This document shows, in pieces, positions 7,469 through 14,067 of a stretch of 17,051 nt of DNA. Location of the stretch: positions 1-17,051 of the forward strand of contig CAZQSU010000067.1 in the NCBI GenBank assembly GCA_964595905.1, written 5' to 3'. The position numbers were made by a program, and so were the translations under genes. This DNA is from JAFDWI01 sp964595905 (lineage in GTDB: Bacteria > Actinomycetota > Acidimicrobiia > Acidimicrobiales > Iamiaceae). Under the pieces are notes generated by a model. That model was not told the DNA's origin, did not search any database, and was given only the letters and a program-made list of their open reading frames with translations. Positions within the stretch are counted from its first letter, which is position 1, and every line of letters begins with the position of its first letter.

Positions 7469-8180
7469 CGACCTCGCGCACACCGGGAACCTCGACGACC
7501 CATTGGGCCCACCACGGGTGATAGCGCGGGATCGCGGTGATCAGCCTGGCGTCACCACACTTCTTCGCCCAGCGCAACGCCTCGCCGACCGACACGGCGA
7601 ACAACGACTCGCCGAACCGGTTCTTCGCCGGCTTGCCGGTGCGGGCCTCGTAGCGACGCGCCGCGTGTTCGCCGCCGAGGTAATGCCACGGGGCGGTCTC
7701 GTGGCCGCCCCAGGGTGACAACCAGTTCGTGTACGACAGGTACACGATGCCGCCCGGCCGGGTGACCCGCACCATCTCGTCGGCCATCGTCCACGGCGAA
7801 GGCACGTGCTCGAGCACGTTCGACGAGAAGGTGATGTCGAACGAACCGTCCGCGAAGGGCATCTCCAGCGCGCTGGCGATCGCGATTCCTGTGGGCGGTT
7901 CGCCCCGCCAGGTGAGCTCGCCGAGGTCGTACTCGATCCCGTAGCACGTCGCGCCGGCGGCGCGCATCGCCCGGGTCATGTACCCCGCGCCGGTGCCGAC
8001 GTCGAGCGAGGTGGCACCCGCCGGGTCGATGTGGTCGCGCAACTGGTCGACCATGTCGTCGGCGAGCAGGCCGTAGAACCCGTCGGGATCGGACTGTTCG
8101 GTGCGGAATCCGCTGAGCAACCGGACCGATCGTCGAAGCGTGGCCCGGGTGTCTCGTCCAGCGGTTTCGGTGCGCGGCAT
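7431..8180 (-). CDS. Class I SAM-dependent methyltransferase
   Basis: This is a 249-residue soluble protein with the class I methyltransferase fold. Motif I is LDVGTGAGYMTR (residues 59-70), an acidic Glu83 follows at the end of strand 2 (YGIEYD), then SALEMPFADGSFD (103-115) and SNVLEHVPSP (120-129), which match the Methyltransf_11 group. The start is ATG 8180; a TATCGT box ends exactly 7 bases upstream, so the transcript is probably leaderless. It is divergent from the secreted hydrolase and convergent with the acyltransferase, overlapping it by 38 bp. The substrate is unknown. Given the neighbours, a sugar or lipid-linked glycan is plausible, but the sequence alone does not prove this. Confidence 0.87.
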   Translation of the reverse strand: MPRTETAGRDTRATLRRSVRLLSGFRTEQSDPDGFYGLLADDMVDQLRDHIDPAGATSLDVGTGAGYMTRAMRAAGATCYGIEYDLGELTWRGEPPTGIAIASALEMPFADGSFDITFSSNVLEHVPSPWTMADEMVRVTRPGGIVYLSYTNWLSPWGGHETAPWHYLGGEHAARRYEARTGKPAKNRFGESLFAVSVGEALRWAKKCGDARLITAIPRYHPWWAQWVVEVPGVREVVTWNLVLILEKL

Positions 8181-8187
8181 CGCAGCG

Positions 8188-8193
8188 ACGATA
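8188..8193 (-). promoter_or_regulatory. -10 box of a likely leaderless transcript (methyltransferase)
   Basis: On the minus strand TATCGT lies 7 bases before the ATG at 8180, placing the expected transcription start at or next to the A of the start codon. No good -35 is visible and there is no Shine-Dalgarno. Confidence 0.45.
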
Positions 8194-8277
8194 GCCGTGG
8201 TGGCCCGGCGAACCCCGACACGGCGTCGACCCGGTGGCCACGCGAAGAGTCGTGAACACCAACGTACGCGTCGCGTC

Positions 8278-8283
8278 TAGAGT
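8278..8283 (+). promoter_or_regulatory. -10 box of a likely leaderless transcript (secreted hydrolase)
   Basis: TAGAGT lies 7 bases before ATG 8291, the same geometry as the divergent methyltransferase promoter on the other strand. A loose TGAACA sits about 19 bases further upstream. The match to TAnnnT supports choosing ATG 8291 over the in-frame GTG 8234. Confidence 0.5.
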
Positions 8284-8290
8284 CGGCGAC

Positions 8291-9832
8291 ATGCACCAGG
8301 GGATCTTCCGCATCGGTCGTGCCGCGCTCGTCGCCGCCCTCACCATGGTCGCCCTCGTCGGCGTGGGCACCACGACGGTGTCGACCCCCGCGGACGCGGC
8401 CCAGCCCTCGTCGACCTATGAGGTGTTCACCGGCAGCGTCGACGACTTCTACCACGTCCCCGACCCCCTGCCGCCGGGCGCGCCGGGCGAGTTGATCAGG
8501 GTGCAGACCGTGTCGACGTCGGCCGAGAGCACGACGATGCGGATCATGTACCACTCGATCGACGGCGCCGGACGGGACCGGGCGGTGACCGGGAAGCTGA
8601 CCTACCCCAATGCGCCCGCACCCACCGGGGGCTGGCCGGTCATGGGCATCGCGAACGGGACGGTCGGGCTCGGCCCCCAATGTGCGCTCAGCCGGTCGGG
8701 CGCGTCGGTCTACGACTTCGGTATCCACGGCGTCGCGGTCGCCTCGGACTACATCGGCGAGGGGGTGGTCGGTGGCGTCCAGGCGTATCTGTCGCGGCCG
8801 AGTGAGGCGCACAGTGTCCTCGACGCGGTGCGTGCCGCTCGGAACCTCGCCGATGCCCACGCCGGCTCACGTTTCGTGGTCCTCGGCGGTTCCCAAGGCG
8901 GCCACGGCGCGCTCTCGACGAGTGAACTGGCCGCCTCGTATTCCCCGGAGCTCACCCTGGAGGGCACGGTCGCGCTGGCGCCGGCGGCCGTGTTCGACCG
9001 CACCTACGGTCCGGTCGACGAGGTCGTGACACTGGTCGTGACCGCCATGGGGGTGGTGGGGCTGTCCACCGAGCACCCCGAGATCGACCTCGCCGACTAT
9101 GCGAGTCCGGCGGGCCTCGCCGTGTTGCATCAGGCGCGCACCGAATGCACCGACGCCATCACCGCGGGGGTCCTGGGCGTCGGCGCGGGGTTCTTCACAC
9201 ACGACCCGCGGACGACCGAACCGGCACGGTCGATCATGCTCGCGAACGACGTCGGCAAAGTCGCCGCACCCTCGCCGGTGTTCCTGATCCAGGGTCTGGA
9301 CGATGTCATCGTCAGCCCGCTGCGCACCGCGGACCTGTTCGCCCGCATGTGTGACGCCGGCCAGATCACGCAGTACCTGACCGTCCCCGGGGCCGACCAC
9401 GGAAACGTGACCCAGATGGCGATCGATCAGATCGAACCCTGGTTGGCCGCGCGCCTCGACGGCGAGCCCGCCGAGAACGACTGCGCAGACCTTCCCCCCG
9501 ACACGTCGGTGCCGACATCGACCCTGCCCCCGGTGACGACGTCTCCACCGACCACGGCACCGACGACGACCGCGCCGTCTGTGCCGTCGACCCCGGCGAG
9601 CATTTCCCCGGTGCCGTCCACCACCGCCCGCGTCGCTGCGGTCGCTTCGCACCGCGACGGCCGCCGCGGTGACCGCGACCGCGCACCGTCGCGGCAGGGC
9701 CGGGGCGAACTCGCGGCCACCGGGTCATCGGTCCTGCCGTTGGGCGTGGCCGCGTCGCTCTGCGGTGCCGTCGGGCTCGTCCTCGTCGCCGCGGACCGTC
9801 GGCGGAGGAGCGGACTGCTCAGTCGGCAGTGA
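8291..9832 (+). CDS. Secreted alpha/beta hydrolase (lipase-like) with LAATG wall-sorting tail
   Basis: This is a 513-residue exported enzyme. A signal peptide (basic start, hydrophobic core about 10-30, cut near the ADAA at 34-37) precedes an alpha/beta hydrolase domain of the secretory-lipase type. The nucleophile is Ser201 in GGSQGGHGAL, Asp337 or Asp338 lies in IQGLDDVIVSP, and His370 is in GADHGN, forming a plausible Ser-Asp-His triad. Residues 400-445 are a Pro/Thr-rich linker. The end has LAATG (474-478), a hydrophobic helix (482-501) and RRRR (503-506), which is a sortase-type sorting signal; LAxTG is the pattern known for class E sortases of Actinobacteria. The mature enzyme is therefore probably wall-anchored and cleaves esters outside the cell. 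The substrate is unknown. The 3' end overlaps the converging gene by 14 bp. Confidence 0.87.
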   Translation: MHQGIFRIGRAALVAALTMVALVGVGTTTVSTPADAAQPSSTYEVFTGSVDDFYHVPDPLPPGAPGELIRVQTVSTSAESTTMRIMYHSIDGAGRDRAVTGKLTYPNAPAPTGGWPVMGIANGTVGLGPQCALSRSGASVYDFGIHGVAVASDYIGEGVVGGVQAYLSRPSEAHSVLDAVRAARNLADAHAGSRFVVLGGSQGGHGALSTSELAASYSPELTLEGTVALAPAAVFDRTYGPVDEVVTLVVTAMGVVGLSTEHPEIDLADYASPAGLAVLHQARTECTDAITAGVLGVGAGFFTHDPRTTEPARSIMLANDVGKVAAPSPVFLIQGLDDVIVSPLRTADLFARMCDAGQITQYLTVPGADHGNVTQMAIDQIEPWLAARLDGEPAENDCADLPPDTSVPTSTLPPVTTSPPTTAPTTTAPSVPSTPASISPVPSTTARVAAVASHRDGRRGDRDRAPSRQGRGELAATGSSVLPLGVAASLCGAVGLVLVAADRRRRSGLLSRQ

Positions 9833-10652
9833 CGACGAGGTTGTCCTCGCCGAGGACGACCTCCCCGTCGAAGTGCTCGGCCGCCAGGGCGACCCACTCG
9901 TCCTCGGTGCCCGGCGCGGGCGAGGGGACCATGTGGGTCATCACGAACTTGCGCACCCCGGCACGGGCCGCGGTCTGCGCGGCGGAGGCGACCGTGGAGT
10001 GGTAGTCGAGGATGTCGGTGAAGCGCTGGTAGCCGATGGGCCGGATCAGGTCCTCGCGGACCACGGTCTGCACGTAGACGTCCGCGCCCGCACACAGCGT
10101 GTCGAGGCCCTCACAGCTGACCCCGTCGCCGCCCATGACCACGACCTCGCCTTCGTGTTCGATCCGGTAGCCGACGGTCGGCTCCACCGGTTTGTGGTCG
10201 GTCCTGCCGACGGTGACGGCGAGCTCGCCGATCGTGAACGTGGCACCGGGTTCGACCTCGTGCACGACGATTTCGGGTGGGGCTTCCAGGTCGTCGTGGT
10301 GGGCGATCCGGTAGCCCATGTCGGTGGCGAGCATCGCCTCCATGCCGTCGACGACGGCCTTGGTGCCGGGAGGTCCGTAGATGACCTGGGGCTTGGCGAT
10401 CGGCGAGGTGACCCAGGCGGTGGTGACCACGTCGTTCAGGGCACACAGGTGGTCGCTGTGCAGATGGGTGAGCAGCACCGCGTCGAGCATCGGCGCGGCG
10501 ACCCCGGCGGCGGCCAGGCGCATCACCACCCCACGACCGGCGTCGACGAGCAAGGTGGTGCCGTCGGACTGCACGAGCGAGGAGGGGCCGGCACGGTTCG
10601 GGTCCGGGATCGGGCTTCCTGTGCCCAGCAGGGTCACGCGCAGATTCGTCAT
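9819..10652 (-). CDS. Metallo-beta-lactamase-fold hydrolase (RNase Z/arylsulfatase-like)
   Basis: This is a 277-residue cytoplasmic protein. It begins with RVTLLGTGSPIPDPNRAG and carries the zinc motif HLHSDH (residues 63-68), with His153, Asp176 in MGGDGVS, His218 in DYHST and His240 in MTHMVPSP as the remaining metal ligands. This layout matches RNase Z/AtsA-like members of the superfamily. The usual GDT around the bridging Asp reads GDG here. The start is ATG 10652, chosen because a near-consensus promoter ends 8 bases upstream; an in-frame GTG at 10676 would lie upstream of the -10 box. It lies downstream of the monooxygenase on the same strand but has its own promoter. Ester, sulfate-ester or lactone hydrolysis is possible, and the substrate is not known. 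Confidence 0.85.
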   Translation of the reverse strand: MTNLRVTLLGTGSPIPDPNRAGPSSLVQSDGTTLLVDAGRGVVMRLAAAGVAAPMLDAVLLTHLHSDHLCALNDVVTTAWVTSPIAKPQVIYGPPGTKAVVDGMEAMLATDMGYRIAHHDDLEAPPEIVVHEVEPGATFTIGELAVTVGRTDHKPVEPTVGYRIEHEGEVVVMGGDGVSCEGLDTLCAGADVYVQTVVREDLIRPIGYQRFTDILDYHSTVASAAQTAARAGVRKFVMTHMVPSPAPGTEDEWVALAAEHFDGEVVLGEDNLVVTAD

Positions 10653-10660
10653 GGCCGCCA

Positions 10661-10689
10661 AAGCTAGGTACTGCAACTTCGACTGTCAA
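10661..10689 (-). promoter_or_regulatory. Near-consensus promoter of the metallo-hydrolase gene
   Basis: On the minus strand TTGACA (10689-10684) is followed by a 17-base spacer and TAGCTT (10666-10661), then 8 bases to ATG 10652. The -35 hexamer and the spacing are ideal for a housekeeping sigma factor, and the position implies a leaderless or nearly leaderless message. Confidence 0.75.
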
Positions 10690-10704
10690 TAGTTTCGCGG
10701 CGCT

Positions 10705-10729
10705 GCCCGCGGGCACCGTGCCGGCGGGC
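10705..10729 (-). terminator. GC-rich hairpin after the monooxygenase gene
   Basis: GCCCGC (10705-10710) pairs with GCGGGC (10724-10729). One G-G mismatch and three more GC pairs follow, closing a 5-base loop. It lies 4 bases after the monooxygenase stop (10734) and upstream of the next promoter. There is no T-run, which is common in actinobacterial terminators. Confidence 0.5.
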
Positions 10730-10733
10730 GCGG

Positions 10734-12545
10734 TCAGTCGAACGTGAGCCCTTCGAACTCGCCGGTGGCACGCCACGCGGCGATGTAGTCGAAGAACCCG
10801 ACGGGCCCTTGCGGGTAGCCACCGGCCATCAGCCCGTCGCGCACCACGATGTCCTGGCCTTCGTTGTTGTAGTAGCCGGGCGTGCAGTCGGGACCGCCGA
10901 GGATGCCGCTGGTCTCGGTGACCAGCATGTCGACCCAGGCCGACTCGGCCTCCTCGGTGACCTCGACCGTCGTGGCGCCGACCGATTCGGCGTGGGCGAC
11001 GACCTTCGACACGGTCGTCGCCGCGTCGGTGAGGTTGTGGGTGATGTTCGAGATGAGGTTGGCTCCCTGGCTCATGCCGATGATGAACAGGTTCGGGAAC
11101 CCGTGCACGTGGTTGCCGTGCAGGGTGCGCATGCCTTCCTCCCAGTGCTCCGACAGGCGGCGACCGGCCCGTCCGGTCACGTCGAAGCCCCAGCGGCGCT
11201 GGGTGCGGGTGCCGACCTCGAAGCCGGTTGCGAAGATCAGGTGATCGAGGTCGTAGTGCTCGTCGGCCACCCACACGCCGTCGGCGTCGATGGCCCGCAC
11301 GCCCTGGCCGTCGGTGTCGACCAGGTGCACGTTGGGACGGTTGTAGGTCTGGAGGTACTCGTCGTGGAAACACGGGCGCTTGCAGAGCTGGCGGTACCAG
11401 GGTTTGAGTGCCTCGGCGGTGGCGGGGTCTTCGACGATCGCGTCGACCCGGGCGCGGATCTCGGTCATCTTCTCGTCGTCGGATTCTTCGTACGCCTGGT
11501 GGAAGAGCTCCTGGAAGTCGACGTCGCCACCATGGCCACCGCCCTCGCCGACCATTTCGACGACCTTGTCGCGGATGCGCTTGGAGATGTCGGTCCAGCC
11601 GTCTTCCACGAGGTCGACGTCGGTGAAGCCACCGGTCTGCAGGATCGTGAAGTTGCGGCGCCACTCCTCCTGCCAGCCCGGCTCGAGCGTGGCGAACCAG
11701 TCGGGGTCGATGGGGCGGTTGTTGCGTTCGTCGATCGCAGACGGCGTGCGTTGGAACACGAACAGCTCCCCCGCATCGCGTCCCAACGCGGGGATGCACT
11801 GCACGGCGGAGGCACCGGTGCCGATGATCCCGACCCGTTTTCCGTGCAGGTTGGTCATCGGGGCACCTTCGGGGTCGCCCCCGGTGATGGCGTAGTTCCA
11901 CCGGCTGGCCAGAAACGACGGACCGGCGAAGTCGGCGATGCCGGGGATGCCCGGCAGCTTGGGTCGGTCGAGTGGCCCCATGCCGAGCGCCACGTACTTC
12001 GCACGCAACTCGTCACCGCGGTCGGTGCGCACGATCCACCGTTGGGCGTCGTCGTCCCAGGCCAGATCGGTCACCGATGTCGAGAACAGCGCGCCGTCGT
12101 ACAGGCCGTAGTGCTTCGCGATGCGCTGGGCGTGGGCGTAGTTCTCGGTGCCGTAGGTGTACTTGCGTGACGGCACATGGCCGGTCTCTTCCAGCAGCGG
12201 CAGGTAGATCATCGCCGCGGTGTCACACATCGCACCCGGGTAGCGGTTCCAGTACCACACCCCGCCGACGTCGCCGGCCTTGTCGATGAGACTGATCTTC
12301 TCGAGGCCTGCGGTGCGCAGCGCGGCGGCGGTCACGAGGCTCCCCCAGCCGCTGCCGACACAGACCGCGTCGACCTCTTCGTGGCGCGGGGCACGGTCGA
12401 TGACCGGGGTGTAGGGGTCGGCGGCGAGGTCGGCGAACTCGCCGGTGATCTCGATGTACTGCTCGTTGCCGTCCGGGCGGAGCCGCTTGTCGCGTTCGGC
12501 CGCATAACGCTCGCGTAGTGCCTGGTGGTCGATGTCGCCGGTCAT
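10734..12545 (-). CDS. Baeyer-Villiger-type flavin monooxygenase
   Basis: This is a 603-residue cytoplasmic enzyme with two dinucleotide-binding folds: VCVGSGWGSL for FAD (residues 61-70) and GIIGTGASAVQ for NADPH (239-249). Other family marks are GGVWYWNRYPGAMCD (94-108), KRPCFHDEYLQTYNRPNVHL (389-408) and FATGFEVGT (438-446). Such enzymes insert oxygen next to a ketone using NADPH and O2. The fingerprint FxGxxxHxxxWP reads FAGPSFLASRWN (206-217), so the His is Leu and the final Pro is Asn. The first glycine motif ends in Ser rather than Gly. It may therefore be a divergent subgroup or a different flavin monooxygenase. The start is ATG 12545, with GGGGAC about 7 bases upstream. The gene is divergent from the desaturase across a palindromic site. 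Ketone or steroid substrates are possible. Confidence 0.85.
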   Translation of the reverse strand: MTGDIDHQALRERYAAERDKRLRPDGNEQYIEITGEFADLAADPYTPVIDRAPRHEEVDAVCVGSGWGSLVTAAALRTAGLEKISLIDKAGDVGGVWYWNRYPGAMCDTAAMIYLPLLEETGHVPSRKYTYGTENYAHAQRIAKHYGLYDGALFSTSVTDLAWDDDAQRWIVRTDRGDELRAKYVALGMGPLDRPKLPGIPGIADFAGPSFLASRWNYAITGGDPEGAPMTNLHGKRVGIIGTGASAVQCIPALGRDAGELFVFQRTPSAIDERNNRPIDPDWFATLEPGWQEEWRRNFTILQTGGFTDVDLVEDGWTDISKRIRDKVVEMVGEGGGHGGDVDFQELFHQAYEESDDEKMTEIRARVDAIVEDPATAEALKPWYRQLCKRPCFHDEYLQTYNRPNVHLVDTDGQGVRAIDADGVWVADEHYDLDHLIFATGFEVGTRTQRRWGFDVTGRAGRRLSEHWEEGMRTLHGNHVHGFPNLFIIGMSQGANLISNITHNLTDAATTVSKVVAHAESVGATTVEVTEEAESAWVDMLVTETSGILGGPDCTPGYYNNEGQDIVVRDGLMAGGYPQGPVGFFDYIAAWRATGEFEGLTFD

Positions 12546-12583
12546 GTGTTGTCCCCGAGGTCCCCTGATGGTTCGATCTCGCG

Positions 12584-12613
12584 ATCCTCACCGATCATTG
12601 ACCCGTCGGTCAA
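12584..12613 (-). promoter_or_regulatory. Possible promoter of the monooxygenase gene
   Basis: On the minus strand TTGACC (12613-12608), an 18-base spacer and GAGGAT (12589-12584) resemble an actinobacterial promoter about 40 bases before ATG 12545. The -35 hexamer is one arm of the palindrome at 12598-12613, so a bound regulator would block it. Confidence 0.35.
12598..12613. promoter_or_regulatory. Perfect 16-bp palindromic operator candidate
   Basis: TTGACC-CGTC-GGTCAA has perfect 6-bp arms around a 4-base centre, located between the divergent monooxygenase and desaturase genes. Size and shape suit a TetR-type regulator (family knowledge). No regulator gene is in the window, so the binding protein is unknown. 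Confidence 0.5.
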
Positions 12614-12651
12614 GTGCCGTCGGCCACAGCGACTCCCACCGCCGGCTCACC

Positions 12652-12657
12652 TAGACT
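12652..12657 (+). promoter_or_regulatory. -10 box candidate for the desaturase gene
   Basis: TAGACT matches TAnnnT and would give a leader of about 40 bases before GTG 12704. The -35 region is poor. The palindrome at 12598-12613 lies just upstream, where it could act as an activator or repressor site. Confidence 0.4.
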
Positions 12658-12703
12658 CGGTGGCTGGTCCGTCCTCGACAGCTGCAACTGGGGTGGTCAA
12701 TCC

Positions 12704-13936
12704 GTGGCCAGGCTCGAAGTCCTCTCGATTCCCATCTACTACGCGACGATGGGCGCCGAGTACGCGCATCACCGGCGTCGAGCGGCGCGGGGTGTGACGA
12801 CCGACGGCGATTACGAGTTGAAGGATTCGCTCACCAGCCTGACGATGGGCGGGCTGAGCCTGGTGATCCCGTTGGTGTCGCCGCGGCTGACCGAGCCGAT
12901 CACGCCGGGGAAAGGGAAGTACGCCAAGTACCTGGTCGGCGGGACGATCGCCGCGGTCGCCGCCACCACGATCGCCGACGCGGTCGTGCGCCGCACCCGG
13001 GATGTGGACGACACCGGTGGTGACGCGGCGCCCGCCGACGCCCGCACCACGTCGCGCCGGCGGTGGCGCCGCATCGCGAAGAAGGTCGCCCGGGTCGGTG
13101 GCGTTGCGTCGATTGCCGGCGGGGTGGTCGCGGCGACGACCACGTGGGCCAGTCTGATCAAACCCGACCGCATGTGGGCCAAGCGGATCGTGCCCGATCT
13201 GGGCACCGGCGTGGTGGCCTGGACCACGGCGATCGTGGGTTGGGATTTTCTCTACTACCTGAACCACCGGATCTGGCACTCGACGAGGTTCATGTGGGCG
13301 AACCACGTGATGCACCACTCCAGTGAGCGCTACAACCTGTCGACCGCGTTGCGCCAGGCGGTGACCGACCCGTTGCTGCTCATGGTCCCCTATTCGGGGT
13401 TGAGCCTGCTGGGGGTGCGCCCCGAGTTGGTCGCCACGTCGCGGTCGCTGAACCTGCTGTACCAGTACTGGATCCACACCGATGCGATCGACAAGTTGGG
13501 CCCGTTCGAGGAGTTCGCGAACACGCCGTCGCACCACCGGGTGCACCACGGTTCCGACCAGGCCTACATCGACCGGAACCACGGCGGCATGCTGATCGTG
13601 TTCGACCGGTGGCTGGGCACGTTCACCCGTGAGGAGCACACCCCCACCTACGGGCTCACCAAGAACATCAACTCGTTCAACCCGATGCGGGTGGCCACGC
13701 ACGAGTACGTCGACATTCTGCGCGACGTGGCCGGTTCCGACAATTGGCGCGACCGGTTGTCGTTCACGTTCCGTGGCCCGGGTTGGGCCTATGACCGCCA
13801 TCGCCGCGACGCCGAGCTCGCCGCGGGGGCACCCCAGGCCGTTGCTTACACCGATCCGGTGGCCGACGGTGAGGTCGACCCGGACGCGGACGCGATGGCC
13901 GCGGTGGACCGCGCCGATCGGGTCGCCGTCTCCTGA
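12704..13936 (+). CDS. Sterol desaturase/fatty acid hydroxylase family protein
   Basis: This is a 410-residue membrane protein with the di-iron histidine pattern of the fatty acid hydroxylase superfamily: HRIWH (188-192), HVMHH (201-205), WIH (258) and HRVHH (278-282). A segment NRNHGG-like (290-295, RNHGGM) and FDRWLGTF follow, typical of the sterol desaturase/alkylglycerol monooxygenase-like branch. Hydrophobic stretches lie at about 45-60, 76-93, 133-150 and 168-187. Residues 100-130 form a charged loop. The start is GTG 12704, with GGGGTGG 7 bases upstream; an in-frame GTG at 12614 would add 30 residues but precedes the -10 box. The acidic tail (DPVADGEVDPDADAM) recurs in degenerate form after the stop. 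It probably hydroxylates or desaturates a lipid; the substrate is unknown. Confidence 0.85.
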   Translation: MARLEVLSIPIYYATMGAEYAHHRRRAARGVTTDGDYELKDSLTSLTMGGLSLVIPLVSPRLTEPITPGKGKYAKYLVGGTIAAVAATTIADAVVRRTRDVDDTGGDAAPADARTTSRRRWRRIAKKVARVGGVASIAGGVVAATTTWASLIKPDRMWAKRIVPDLGTGVVAWTTAIVGWDFLYYLNHRIWHSTRFMWANHVMHHSSERYNLSTALRQAVTDPLLLMVPYSGLSLLGVRPELVATSRSLNLLYQYWIHTDAIDKLGPFEEFANTPSHHRVHHGSDQAYIDRNHGGMLIVFDRWLGTFTREEHTPTYGLTKNINSFNPMRVATHEYVDILRDVAGSDNWRDRLSFTFRGPGWAYDRHRRDAELAAGAPQAVAYTDPVADGEVDPDADAMAAVDRADRVAVS

Positions 13937-14051
13937 TCCGCGGGGTTGCCGGTCAGCCCGCTGCGGTGATCTGGTGGCCGACCCCGCTGTCGACCTGGAC
14001 GCAGACTCTGTCGGGGCCGCGGACCGCGACGATTGGATCGCCGTTTCCTTT
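13853..14051 (+). repeat. Degenerate tandem copy of the desaturase 3' end
   Basis: The last 84 bases of the desaturase gene (13853-13936) align without gaps to 13968-14051 at 61 of 84 positions by my count. The second copy is an open frame encoding a tail that shares VAD, VD, DAD, ADR/DR and AVS spacing with the first, 16 of 27 residues identical. It has no start of its own and is probably a remnant of a duplicated gene or an old partial duplication. Confidence 0.65.
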
Positions 14052-14067
14052 GAGGCGTTCTTGCCGC

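Noticed and set aside
10111..11901. 596-codon minus-strand frame overlapping the monooxygenase and metallo-hydrolase
   Set aside because: It runs in another frame of the same strand and yields Arg-rich sequence without motifs, while the two real genes have clear catalytic motifs.
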